A stretch of DNA of 64,000 nt from Alphaproteobacteria bacterium (GCA_020632795.1 JACKEV010000014.1:351559-415558); one strand, 5' to 3'; shown: positions 1-8,050, counted from the first letter of the stretch. Numbers and translations are program-made. The notes: generated by a model not told the origin, from the sequence alone.

Positions 1-529
1 GGAGGGCGGCGGCTGGACCCTGCTGGGCAAGACCATCAAGTCCGGGCTGTCCTCCGCCGAGCGGGACACCATCCGGCGGGGGGACTGGCAGACCTACACC
101 CAGGACGGCTACGGCGACCCTGAGACCACCTCGCTCATCTTCTGGGCGCCGCTGGAGTTCTGGTACCAGCTCACCCGGGCCTACCCCAACAACATCCTCT
201 GGCTCGAGGACAGCGGCTACGACCTGCGGATGGACGAGTTCGAGATCGCGGACTCGAGCCTGGACTACGCGATCGACTGGGCCAGCGGGGTGAGCGGGTA
301 CGACCAGATCATCACGGTCGTGAAGGGGCAGGGGTTCACGACGTATGACAATGACAACGATACGTGGTCGTCGAACTGTTCGTATCAGAACGTGGGGTAC
401 AATGGGGGGTGGTGGTACACGAACTGTTATCAGTTGAGCATGCTGCATGCGGATAACAATTTGTATTCGTGGAGGAACAACGTCAGTAACTCTGTGACGT
501 ACCTGTATATATGGTTCAGGGAGGATTGA
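1..529 (+). CDS. Fibrinogen-like (GGGWT-type) exported protein, C-terminal part only
   Basis: The reading frame enters at base 2 and ends at TGA 527-529, leaving about 175 residues; the N-terminus lies outside the window. The visible part opens with EGGGWTLLGK, the start of bacterial fibrinogen-like GGGWT domains. It continues with FWAPLEFWYQLT, an acidic FTTYDNDNDTWSSNC stretch like the calcium-binding segment of fibrinogen C-terminal domains, and GGWWYTNCYQLSMLHA, like the GGWWY..C core. The two cysteines in SNC and TNC sit where the family has a disulfide, which suggests export. These domains usually bind carbohydrate or protein ligands; the ligand here is unknown. The last roughly 200 bases are much richer in A and T than the rest of the window. 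Confidence 0.8.
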   Translation, partial: EGGGWTLLGKTIKSGLSSAERDTIRRGDWQTYTQDGYGDPETTSLIFWAPLEFWYQLTRAYPNNILWLEDSGYDLRMDEFEIADSSLDYAIDWASGVSGYDQIITVVKGQGFTTYDNDNDTWSSNCSYQNVGYNGGWWYTNCYQLSMLHADNNLYSWRNNVSNSVTYLYIWFRED

Positions 530-671
530 GGCGTTGCGGTGACGGGCTCGTCGCTTCGGTGCGCTCGGTTGGAGGGCGCCGGGAACTCTTTGGAGGTCTC
601 TGCGAGTGCCATCGCGTGGCGCTGATCGCGACGAACTCCTCGGGTGGGGGAGGGGGCCTCACCGCCTGCCA

Positions 672-720
672 GAAGGAGGGGACCCCTCCAGGTCCCCTCC
701 TTCGGTCTGCTGCGCAGACC
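672..720. terminator. Two adjacent perfect hairpins, possible bidirectional terminator
   Basis: Bases 672-684 and 691-703 form a perfect 13-bp stem with a six-base loop. Bases 704-710 and 714-720 form a perfect 7-bp stem (GGTCTGC/GCAGACC) with a three-base loop directly after it. They lie between convergent genes, which fits transcription termination. There is no following T-run, so intrinsic termination is uncertain; an RNA structural role is also possible. Confidence 0.4.
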
Positions 721-832
721 TGACCTCCCCCCGGGGTCTGCTCACCCGTCCGGGGTTCGCCAAAGTCGCCAGGGCGGGGTGAGGTGTTTCGCATGAAAGC
801 GCTGTGGTGCGGGTGTGGTGCGTATCCAAAAA

Positions 833-957
833 GGGGCGCTCGGCTCCCGTGATGTCGGGTGTCGGGTAGTGGCGCTCGGCTTCCCTGGTCTCGGGTGTCG
901 GGTCGTGGCGCTTGGCTTCCGTGGTCCCGGGTGTCGGGTAGTGGCGCTCGGCTCCCC
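833..957. repeat. 36-bp tandem repeat, about 3.5 copies
   Basis: Units at 833-868, 869-904 and 905-940 plus a partial copy 941-957 repeat with an exact 36-base period. Each begins GGCGCTCGGC or GGCGCTTGGC and ends near GGGTGTCGGGT. Copies differ by several substitutions. Because 36 is divisible by three, the minus strand reads as a 12-residue repeat (PDTRDHGSQAPR-like), but that frame has no convincing start and the neighbouring gene stops before the array. There are no unique spacers, so this is not CRISPR. Confidence 0.85.
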
Positions 958-1027
958 GAGACCCGTTCTGGGAGACCCGTTCTGCGAGACCCGTTCTGCG
1001 AGACCCGGTCTGCGAGACCCGGTCTCC
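958..1027. repeat. 14-bp tandem repeat, 5 copies
   Basis: Five consecutive units of GAGACCCGTTCTGC type occupy 958-971, 972-985, 986-999, 1000-1013 and 1014-1027. The two central copies are identical and the last two share a T-to-G change (CCGGTCTG). The period is not a multiple of three. The array directly abuts the 36-bp array and ends 20 bases before the stop codon of the neighbouring minus-strand gene. Confidence 0.85.
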
Positions 1028-1047
1028 CGGCCCGTCGCCAGCTCGGA

Positions 1048-1968
1048 TCAGCGCTGCGCGGTACCACCCCTCCGCCGCCGCCCCAACGCCGCCATCACCA
1101 CCAGCACCAGCACCCCGCCGCCCCGCGCCGGCCCGGACCCGCAGCCTGCCCAGCGCTCCCGGCTCGGCGTCTCGTCCGCAGGGACGGGCAGCTTGTCCGG
1201 GCAGCGCAGTTCGAACCGGCGCTTCGGGGTGGACCACGCCGCGTCGTGGCCCGCCAGCCGCGCCTGGAGCTGCACCTCGTGCGCGCCCGGCGGGAGTGAG
1301 CCGTCGGCCCACTGGCCCTGCTCCCCGCAGGCGGTGAACAGGAGGTCCCGGCCGCGGCCGGTCCAGCTCGCGCCCGGGGCGTACTCGGCGTTCAGGTCGT
1401 GGGCGCTGAACCAGGGTTCGCCGTCCACCAGGGTGGTGAAGAGCAGCGCCTCCATCCAGGGCATGGCGGAGGGGTCGGGCTCCAGCACCACCTCGATGGT
1501 GGCCGCCGGGACCTCCAGCGAGCAGCTCCCGCCCCCGGTGGAGACCTCCAGGACAGGCTGGAAGCCCGGAGTGGCCCGCAGGCTGCCCAGCGCGTCGGGC
1601 AGCGGGGCCGCAGGGCCGACGGTGAAGCGGCGCAGCGTGTGGTCCCGGTCGCGCTCGCCGTACACATGGGGGCAGTGGGCCGGGGTGTTCAGGGTGTAGC
1701 CCCCCGGCGCCAGGCCCTCGGCGCGCAGCACGAGGAGGCCGTCGGCGCGCTCCAGGGTCAGGGGCAGCGCCGCGCCGGCCTCGGCGGTGAGGGTGGGCTC
1801 CCCGTCCGGCCCGCTGCTGCCCCGCCGCGGGCTCCACAGCAGCGCGGGCAGGTTGGCGGGCACCGTCGCGCCCTCGCCGGGCACCACGAAGCCGCCGGAG
1901 CAGGGCGACGGGCTGCACGCCCCGGCGTCCGGCGCGAGGGCGATCCACAAGAGCGTCATCAGGGACAT
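1048..1968 (-). CDS. Secreted protein with MYXO-CTERM-like C-terminal sorting tag
   Basis: 306 residues. The N-terminus MSLMTLLWIALAPDAGA looks like a signal peptide followed by Cys-rich mature sequence (ACSPSPC). The last 30 residues have the three-part layout of a MYXO-CTERM tag: a Gly-Cys motif (WAGCGSGP), a hydrophobic helix (GGGVLVLVVMAAL) and an Arg cluster (GRRRRGG). Proteins of this kind are held in the inner membrane by the tag, cut by an intramembrane protease and moved to the surface. The central part is probably beta-rich with several cysteines; no enzyme domain was recognised. It starts 35 bases after the rhomboid protease gene on the same strand, so co-transcription is likely. 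Confidence 0.75.
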   Translation of the reverse strand: MSLMTLLWIALAPDAGACSPSPCSGGFVVPGEGATVPANLPALLWSPRRGSSGPDGEPTLTAEAGAALPLTLERADGLLVLRAEGLAPGGYTLNTPAHCPHVYGERDRDHTLRRFTVGPAAPLPDALGSLRATPGFQPVLEVSTGGGSCSLEVPAATIEVVLEPDPSAMPWMEALLFTTLVDGEPWFSAHDLNAEYAPGASWTGRGRDLLFTACGEQGQWADGSLPPGAHEVQLQARLAGHDAAWSTPKRRFELRCPDKLPVPADETPSRERWAGCGSGPARGGGVLVLVVMAALGRRRRGGTAQR

Positions 1969-2003
1969 GCCGACCTCGGGCGCGGGGCCCCCAGTCTACC
2001 CCG

Positions 2004-2819
2004 TCACACAGCGCCGAGAATCGCCCGCGCCATCGCCCACCCGATCCACCCCAGCAGCGCCAGGGACGTCACCGCGAAGAACGGCGTCCACCGCTCCCGC
2101 TGCGGGCTCCACGGCACCACCCGGCTCCCCAGCACCGCCGCGCAGGCCGCGCCCCCCAGCAAGCCGCCGATGTGGCCCAGGTTGTCGATGCCGGGGATGG
2201 CGAAGCCGATGAACAGGTTGAGGAACACCCAGGGGAGCAGGCCGCGGCCGAACACCTTGCGCATCGGCTCGGGCAGGTCGGCACGGTAGCGCAGGCCGAA
2301 GACCACGCCCGCGCCCAGCAGGCCGAACACCCCGCCCGAGGCGCCCACCGACAGCGGGGTCCCGCCGAGCTGGGAGAGCGCCGAGCCCGCCAGTCCCGAG
2401 GCCAGGAACATCCAAAGCATACGCCAGGGGCCATACGCCGTCTCGCACAGCCGGCCCAGGCCGAACAGGGCCAGCATGTTCAGCGCCAGGTGCAGCGGGC
2501 CGCCGTGCAGGAAGATGCAGGCCCCCATGCGCCACAGCTCGCCGTCCAGCACCGCGTCGTGCTCCCGGGCGCCGCTCAGGAAGAGGGCCTCGTCCCACAG
2601 GGTCCAGCGCCGCATCCGGGGCGCGCCGGCGCGCTGCAGGGTGAGCAGGACCCACCCCGACGCCGCGAAGCCCACCACGCAGGCCCCGATGAGGCCGAGG
2701 GTCACCGGCGGGAAGCGGCGCGCGCTGCGCCACCAGGCCAGCATGACCTCCTCCTGCACCAGCCAGTCGTGCAGCAGCACGGCTTCGAAGCTGGGGGGCA
2801 GCGGCCGTCGTGTCCTCAT
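2004..2819 (-). CDS. Rhomboid family intramembrane serine protease
   Basis: 271 residues from ATG 2817-2819, which overlaps the upstream stop as ATGA. After a roughly 50-residue cytosolic lead come about six or seven membrane helices. Rhomboid hallmarks are present: ELWRMG (the WR loop motif), FLHGGPLHLALNM (HxxxxHxxxN helix), catalytic Ser161 in GASGGVFG and catalytic His216 in GHIGG. The enzyme cleaves transmembrane helices of substrate proteins inside the membrane. The following gene encodes a protein with a C-terminal membrane tag, a plausible substrate (inference; a rhomboid subfamily, rhombosortase, processes the comparable GlyGly-CTERM tag). Confidence 0.93.
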   Translation of the reverse strand: MRTRRPLPPSFEAVLLHDWLVQEEVMLAWWRSARRFPPVTLGLIGACVVGFAASGWVLLTLQRAGAPRMRRWTLWDEALFLSGAREHDAVLDGELWRMGACIFLHGGPLHLALNMLALFGLGRLCETAYGPWRMLWMFLASGLAGSALSQLGGTPLSVGASGGVFGLLGAGVVFGLRYRADLPEPMRKVFGRGLLPWVFLNLFIGFAIPGIDNLGHIGGLLGGAACAAVLGSRVVPWSPQRERWTPFFAVTSLALLGWIGWAMARAILGAV

Positions 2820-4261
2820 CGCACCTCGAAGAGCCGACCGCGCTCGGCGATCGACGGGCCCACCCCGAGCGGCGCGGGCCCCAGCGTCTCGGCGTGGTAG
2901 CCCACCCCCCGCTCCAGGTCCAGCAGCCGCAGCGGGCCGGGGCCGCGCTCGACGACCTCCGCGAGGGGCACGAGCCCCGGCGGCAGCGGCCCGGGAGAGG
3001 CGTGCAGGGGGGCGGCGTAGAGGGTGCCGGCCGGCGGGCGCTCCTCGGGGGAGGCGAAGCGCCAGCCCAGAGCGGTCATGCGCCAGCGGAAGGTCCACTC
3101 CCCGGTGAACACCCCCGGGGGCCGGCCCAGGGCGGCGGCCTCGTCGTTCAGGGCGTCGGCCACGGCCACCTGGAGCCGGGCGTGGGCCCCCTCCGCGCGC
3201 ACGACCCCCAGCGCGAGGGCCGCAGACAGCGCCACCATCGCCCCGAAGCGCGCCCGGCTCAGGCCCGCCAGCCGAGGGGTGAGCAGCAGCGCCAGCGGCG
3301 CGGCCACCGGCAGCAGGTAGCGCCCGCCCACGTAGTTGTGCCCCAGGACCACCGCCGCCAGGCCGGCCGCCACCCACAGCCGCAGCAGGGTGGCGTGGCG
3401 CGGCCGGTCCTCCATCAGCCCGCAGGCCAGGACCGCCGCCCCGCAGCCGCCGAGCAGCGCGGTCAGGGCCAGCTCCGAGGGCGCGAGCTGCCCGGCCAGC
3501 AGCCCCCCGGTGAGCGCGGCGCCCGCGACCCCCGCGACCAGCCCGCGCCGCCCCGTCCCCAGGGCCCACACCGGCGCCAGCACCAGCCCCAGGCGGGTCA
3601 GCGCCCCCAGCGTCCGCCCGGCCAGCGGTCCGCGCCCGATGTCCCCGGCCGTGCGCAGCACCCGCAGCAGGTGCGGCTCTCCGTAGCTCCAGGCCAGCCA
3701 GGCCTCCCCGGCCCCCCACAGCGCCGCGAAGACGGCCAGCAGCCGCCCGAAGTCCCGGCCGCGGCCCCCGCGCCAAGCGTCCACCCCCAGCACCGGCAGC
3801 AGCACCAGCGCCGGGTACTTGGTGAACGCCGCCAGGGCCAGGGCCAGGCCCGCGAGCCCGGGGCGCGCTGTAACCCATAGAGTTACGGCGATTGTGGACA
3901 GCGCCACCACCGGCAGGTCGATCATCAGGCTCGACGCCAGCCCCAGGGCCACCGCCGGGCCGGTCACCCAGACCAGCGCCGCCCGCCCCGGCCGCTGGAC
4001 GCAGGTCGCGGCCAGCTCGCCCGTCGCCCAACCCAGGAGCAGCGCCCAGGGCAGCCCCACCGCCAGCCGCAGCGCTGGACCCACACCCAGCCGCTGCCAC
4101 AGGGCGACCCACCACAGGTGCAGAGGCGGGTGGGCGAACAGGAAGGCGTCCGCGGGCGGGGTGGCCCCCCAGGGCTGCCAGGGGCGGAACCAGTCGTAGG
4201 GCCGCAGGGGGTGCGACGCGATCTGCTGCGCGATGTCGAGGTAGGACTCCTCGTCGAGCAC
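2816..4261 (-). CDS. Multi-pass membrane glycosyltransferase, GT39/ArnT-like
   Basis: 481 residues from GTG 4259-4261. The sequence begins LDEESYLDIAQQIASH, the acidic Asp-Glu motif in the first periplasmic loop of GT-C enzymes, and continues as about ten hydrophobic helices. Members transfer sugars or mannose from lipid carriers to lipid or protein acceptors at the outer face of the inner membrane. The open frame continues upstream without a stop to 4384 and encodes a convincing first helix (RWLPLLTALALLLAAGWPP). The true start may therefore be a CTG at 4328-4330 with GGAG five bases ahead; the GTG start would lose this helix. It overlaps the rhomboid gene by four bases. Confidence 0.75.
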   Translation of the reverse strand: MLDEESYLDIAQQIASHPLRPYDWFRPWQPWGATPPADAFLFAHPPLHLWWVALWQRLGVGPALRLAVGLPWALLLGWATGELAATCVQRPGRAALVWVTGPAVALGLASSLMIDLPVVALSTIAVTLWVTARPGLAGLALALAAFTKYPALVLLPVLGVDAWRGGRGRDFGRLLAVFAALWGAGEAWLAWSYGEPHLLRVLRTAGDIGRGPLAGRTLGALTRLGLVLAPVWALGTGRRGLVAGVAGAALTGGLLAGQLAPSELALTALLGGCGAAVLACGLMEDRPRHATLLRLWVAAGLAAVVLGHNYVGGRYLLPVAAPLALLLTPRLAGLSRARFGAMVALSAALALGVVRAEGAHARLQVAVADALNDEAAALGRPPGVFTGEWTFRWRMTALGWRFASPEERPPAGTLYAAPLHASPGPLPPGLVPLAEVVERGPGPLRLLDLERGVGYHAETLGPAPLGVGPSIAERGRLFEVR

Positions 4262-4392
4262 CGGCGGCCAGCCCGCCGCGAGCAGCAGCGCCAGCGCGGT
4301 CAGCAGGGGAAGCCAGCGGGTGGGGGGCAGATCAGCTCCGGCGAGGAGGCCATCGTACCGCCATGAGGCGTCGCGGGAACTCGATCAGCCCT

Positions 4393-6006
4393 TCAGAGCT
4401 TCGCGTCCGCCCGCCGCAGCTTCGCCGCCAGCCCGCAGGCGAGGTTGCGGAACACCGCCTGCCCGATGTCCGGGCGCTGCCGGGTCAGGGTGTCGAGCTG
4501 CGCCCGGGAGAGGGTCGCGGCCACCAGGGGCCCGCGGGCGACGGCCGTGGCGCTGTGGGGGGCGCCGATGAGCAGGGACAGCTCGCCCACCGCCTCACCC
4601 GCGCCCACGATGCCGATGGGGCGGCCCTGGACCTGGATCTCGACCTCGCCCTCGAGGGGCAGCAGCATGCGGTCGGGGGGATCCCCGGCGTGGAACAGGG
4701 GCTGGCCGGCGTCGAACTCGGCCACCCCGCAGGTGGCGGCCACCCGGCGCACCTGCTCCTCGTCCAGGTCGTCGAACAGGCCGATGCGGTCGACGGCCTC
4801 GGCGATGCGGGGGAGCACCTGCCAGGTCTCGAAGCTGCGGGTCACCAGGTCGGCCACCACCCGGGCCTGGGGGGTCAGCTTGACCTCGCCCAGGTCCAGG
4901 GGGACCAGCAGGTTGACCATGCGCACCACGTCGAGGCGCTCGACCTCGGCGAAGACCCCCGCCGGGATGTAGGCCGCCGGCCGGAAGCCGAGCTGCACCA
5001 GGGTGCGCTGCATGCGGGGGGCGTGGGCGCTGACGTCGACCTCGACATACGCGATGCCCCAGTCCGCGCGGCAGCGGCGCAGCAGCTCGTCGAACAGCAG
5101 GCGCACGGCGTGCTCATCCCGCACGATCAGCTCGAAGACCTTGACCGCGCGGTCGATGTCGTCGTGGATCCAGCCGATCGCCCCGGCGATGGGCCCCAGC
5201 CCCCCGTCCGGGCGGCGCTGGCGGGCCAGCAGGTAGCTGGCGTGCCGGGCGGCCAGCTTGAAGAAGCCGTACTGCAGCCGCATCGGCCCGAAGACCTCGC
5301 GGGCGCGGACCCGGCCCCGCTCGATGCGCAGCAGCGAGGGCAGGCCCTCGGCGGTGAGGGACTCGACGGCCAGGTCGGCTCCCCCCGGGTAGGCGCTCCC
5401 GTCGTCCACCACCACCGCGTCGAAGGGCACCCCGCAGGCGTCCAGGGCGACGTGGGCGAGGTCGCTGGCCTCGGGCACGATGCGGGGGTGGTTGTTGCGC
5501 AGCCGCAGCCCGTTGCCGAAGTGCCGCGCGAACAGCGCCACCGACTCCCGCCTGCGGAAGGCGTGCTTCATCGGCAGGAAGCCCACCGGCACGAAGCCGT
5601 GGCGGTGGGAGATGCGCTGGGAGTAGGGGTGGACGCAGCGGTTCTCCACCACCCCGACGTGCAGGCGCTCCTGGACGTACTGCACGCGCGCGGCCATCAG
5701 GTGGCGCCCCACGCCGCGCCCGCGGGCGTCCGTGTGGACGGCGAGCCGGCCGAACTCGCCCAGCAGATCGGAGTGCGCGCCGATGTCGAAGACAACCGAG
5801 GCCGTGCCCAGCACCGCGCCGCTGTCCGAGTCCGCGGCGACGAGCATGAGGATGTCGTCGGTGAACACCGAGCGCTTGAGCCAGCCGGGGTCGTAGAAGT
5901 TGCGGTAGGGGTAGTCCGCGCCGTAGACCGACATGAAGATGTCGCGGATGGCGGGGACATCGCTCTCCAGGGCCTCGCGGATCTCCAGGGGGGCGGGATC
6001 AGCCAC
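4393..6006 (-). CDS. GNAT acetyltransferase fused to a C-terminal cyclic-nucleotide-binding domain
   Basis: 537 residues from GTG 6004-6006, overlapping the upstream M20 gene by eight bases. Residues about 8-150 are a GNAT domain with the acetyl-CoA loop ARGRGVGRHLM. The middle part (about 150-400) looks like a second, degenerate acyltransferase-like region. Residues about 410-530 are a cNMP-binding fold ending in VGELSLLIGAPHSATAVAR, the phosphate-binding cassette. The usual Arg of the PRxAT motif is His484 here, so cAMP binding is in doubt. Mycobacterial cAMP-controlled protein acetyltransferases have the two domains in the opposite order. Likely role: acetylation controlled by a small ligand; the target is unknown. 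Confidence 0.82.
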   Translation of the reverse strand: MADPAPLEIREALESDVPAIRDIFMSVYGADYPYRNFYDPGWLKRSVFTDDILMLVAADSDSGAVLGTASVVFDIGAHSDLLGEFGRLAVHTDARGRGVGRHLMAARVQYVQERLHVGVVENRCVHPYSQRISHRHGFVPVGFLPMKHAFRRRESVALFARHFGNGLRLRNNHPRIVPEASDLAHVALDACGVPFDAVVVDDGSAYPGGADLAVESLTAEGLPSLLRIERGRVRAREVFGPMRLQYGFFKLAARHASYLLARQRRPDGGLGPIAGAIGWIHDDIDRAVKVFELIVRDEHAVRLLFDELLRRCRADWGIAYVEVDVSAHAPRMQRTLVQLGFRPAAYIPAGVFAEVERLDVVRMVNLLVPLDLGEVKLTPQARVVADLVTRSFETWQVLPRIAEAVDRIGLFDDLDEEQVRRVAATCGVAEFDAGQPLFHAGDPPDRMLLPLEGEVEIQVQGRPIGIVGAGEAVGELSLLIGAPHSATAVARGPLVAATLSRAQLDTLTRQRPDIGQAVFRNLACGLAAKLRRADAKL

Positions 6007-7177
6007 GGTCCGCCTCCAGCAGGTGGGCGCTGGCCACGTGGGCGACCCGATGCAGCCAGGCTGCCCCCGTGCGCAGGGCGGTCTCGTCGAAGTCGAAGCG
6101 GCTGGAGTGGGCGGGGTAGCCCTCGCGCCCGGTGACCCGTGCGCCGTAGCGGATGTAGCAGCCGTCGATCTCCTGGAGGTAGTACGCGAAGTCCTCGCCG
6201 CCCATGTTGGCGGTCCGCAGGCCGACCACCCGGTCCTCGCCGACCACCTGCGCGGCGGCGGCGCGGGCCAGGGCGGTGGGGCCGGGCTGGTTGATGAGCG
6301 GCGGGGTGCCGCGCTGCACGTCGACGTCGACCCGGGCGCCGTGGAGCTGGCCGATGGCCGCCCCGACCCGCTGGATGGAGGCCACCAGGTGCTCCCGCAC
6401 CGCGGCGTGCTGGGCCCGGATGGTGCCGGCGAGCTGGGCGCGGCCCGCGATGACGTTGTGGGCGTGGCCGGCGTGGAAGCTGCCGACCGAGACCACGGAG
6501 GGGTGCGCGGGGTCGACCTCCCGGGAGACGATGGTCTGGAGCGCGGTGACCAGCAGGCTGCCGACCACGATGGCGTCGAGGCTCTCGTGGGGCCGTGCGC
6601 CGTGGCCCTGCTGGCCGGTGATGTCGATGTAGAACTGGTCGGTGGAGGCGTTGACCGGGCCCTCGCTCACCACCAGCACCCCGGGCGGGTAGTGGCGGTC
6701 GACGTGGCCCCCGAAGATCATCGCCACCCCGTCCAGCGCCCCCTCCTCGACGCAGCGGTGGGCCCCCGCGCCCTTCTCCTCGGCCGGCTGCCAGATCAGG
6801 CGGACCGGCAGCGCGGGGGGGTCGGCCAGCAGCAGGCGGGTGGCCCCGATGAGCATGGCGCTGTGGCCGTCGTGGCCGCAGGCGTGCATCACGCCCTCGT
6901 GGACCGAGGCGAAGGGCAGGCCGGTCTCCTCCTGGATGGGCAGGGCGTCGGTGTCCGCCCGCAGCGCGACCCGGGGGCCGTCGACCCGGCCCGGCAGGTC
7001 CACGACGAGCCCCGTCTCCGCGATGGGGCGAGGGGAGAGGCCCATGGCCGCCAGCCGGGCCCGCAGCGCCTGGGCCGTGCGGTGCTCGGTCCAGCTCAGC
7101 TCGGGGTGCTGGTGGAGGTCACGGCGGACCTCGACCATCTCGTCGACGACCTCGGGGGGGAGGAACTCGGACTCCAT
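5999..7177 (-). CDS. M20D-type amidohydrolase (N-acyl amino acid / N-acyl-diaminopimelate hydrolase candidate)
   Basis: 392 residues. Metal-site motifs of the M20 family are present: LRADTDALP, HACGHDGHSAMLIG, PAEEKGAGA and NMGGEDFAYY. A dimerisation domain containing GQQGHGARPHESLDA lies in between. The closest style is the hippurate hydrolase / N-acetyl-diaminopimelate deacetylase branch (M20D) rather than classical DapE. It lies 63 bases after dapD in the same direction, so it may remove the succinyl group from N-succinyl-LL-diaminopimelate in place of DapE (inference from context). GAGGT stands ahead of ATG 7175-7177. Confidence 0.85.
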   Translation of the reverse strand: MESEFLPPEVVDEMVEVRRDLHQHPELSWTEHRTAQALRARLAAMGLSPRPIAETGLVVDLPGRVDGPRVALRADTDALPIQEETGLPFASVHEGVMHACGHDGHSAMLIGATRLLLADPPALPVRLIWQPAEEKGAGAHRCVEEGALDGVAMIFGGHVDRHYPPGVLVVSEGPVNASTDQFYIDITGQQGHGARPHESLDAIVVGSLLVTALQTIVSREVDPAHPSVVSVGSFHAGHAHNVIAGRAQLAGTIRAQHAAVREHLVASIQRVGAAIGQLHGARVDVDVQRGTPPLINQPGPTALARAAAAQVVGEDRVVGLRTANMGGEDFAYYLQEIDGCYIRYGARVTGREGYPAHSSRFDFDETALRTGAAWLHRVAHVASAHLLEADRG

Positions 7178-7240
7178 CGGATGACCTCGGGCGATCCATT
7201 GATTCTAGCCGGACACGGGGGCGCGGGGCCCTGTCCGCGA

Positions 7241-8050
7241 TCAGACCTGGACCGCGAACTCGCGCAGCACGTCGTTCAGGGAGGTCTTGCGGTCCGTGCT
7301 GGGCTTGCGCTGCCCGATGATGAGCGCGCAGGGCACGTGGTAGTCGCCCGCCGGGAAGCGCTTGACCCGGGTGCCGGGGATGACCACCGAGCGCGCGGGG
7401 ACCCGCCCCTTCCAGACGACCTCCTCATCGCCGGTGACGTCGATGACCGGGGTGGAGGCGGTGAGAACGACGCTGGCGCCGAGCACGGCCTCCTCCTCCA
7501 CCAGCACCCCCTCGACCACGATGGAGCGGGAGCCGATGAAGCAGCCGTCCTCGATGATGACCGGGCGCGCCCCCAGGGGCTCCAGCACGCCGCCGATGCC
7601 CACGCCGCCGGACAGGTGTACGCCCCGGCCGATCTGCGCGCAGCTCCCCACGGTGGCCCAGGTGTCGACCATGGTGCGGGCGCCGACCCGGGCGCCGATG
7701 TTCACGTAGCCGGGCATCACCACGCAGCCGGGCTCCAGGTAGGCGCCGTAGCGCACCGTGCCCGGCGGCACGACCCGCACCCCCTGCTCGGCGAGGTGCT
7801 GCTTGAGCGGGACCTTGTCGTGGAACTCAAAGGGCGGGCAGGGCAGGGTCTCCATCGCGCTGTAGCGGAACCACAGCAGCACCGCCTGCTTCACCCACTG
7901 GTGGACGACCCAGGTGTCATCGAGCTTCTCGGCCACCCGCAGGGCCCCCCGGTCCAGCAGGCCCACGGCCTCCTGGGTGGCGGCCCAGGCCGCCGCGTCG
8001 TCCAGCTCCCCCTTGAACGCTGCCTCGATCCGCTGCTGCAGCTCGCTCAC
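7241..8050 (-). CDS. dapD: 2,3,4,5-tetrahydropyridine-2,6-dicarboxylate N-succinyltransferase
   Basis: 269 residues, close to the 274 of the E. coli enzyme. The start is GTG 8048-8050, which overlaps the dapC stop as GTGA; the open frame further upstream is the dapC shadow. The N-terminus (SELQQRIEAAF) is the helical DapD domain. The centre is a left-handed beta-helix of hexapeptide repeats (VVMPGYVNIGARVGARTMVD, SGGVGIGGVLEP, VIIEDGCFIGSRSIVVEG), and the C-terminus RKTSLNDVLRE is typical. It transfers succinyl from succinyl-CoA to tetrahydrodipicolinate in the succinylase route to meso-DAP and lysine, in the cytosol. Confidence 0.96.
   Translation of the reverse strand: MSELQQRIEAAFKGELDDAAAWAATQEAVGLLDRGALRVAEKLDDTWVVHQWVKQAVLLWFRYSAMETLPCPPFEFHDKVPLKQHLAEQGVRVVPPGTVRYGAYLEPGCVVMPGYVNIGARVGARTMVDTWATVGSCAQIGRGVHLSGGVGIGGVLEPLGARPVIIEDGCFIGSRSIVVEGVLVEEEAVLGASVVLTASTPVIDVTGDEEVVWKGRVPARSVVIPGTRVKRFPAGDYHVPCALIIGQRKPSTDRKTSLNDVLREFAVQV

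Larger units (their letters stand above)
530..1047. other. Non-coding region with hairpins and tandem repeats
   Basis: About 520 bases separate the fibrinogen-like gene from the next gene, which ends here from the other strand. Open frames exist on both strands but have no start signal or recognisable product. The region holds two adjacent perfect hairpins (672-720), a 36-base tandem array (833-957) and a 14-base tandem array (958-1027), each listed separately. No RNA gene was recognised. Confidence 0.6.

Noticed and set aside
833..1027. Possible CRISPR array
   Set aside because: Units are directly adjacent with no unique spacers, and no cas genes are present.
516..1067. Minus-strand frame encoding a 12-residue repeat (PDTRDHGSQAPR type)
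   Set aside because: No ribosome-binding site or plausible product; the periodicity is explained by the 36-base DNA repeat.
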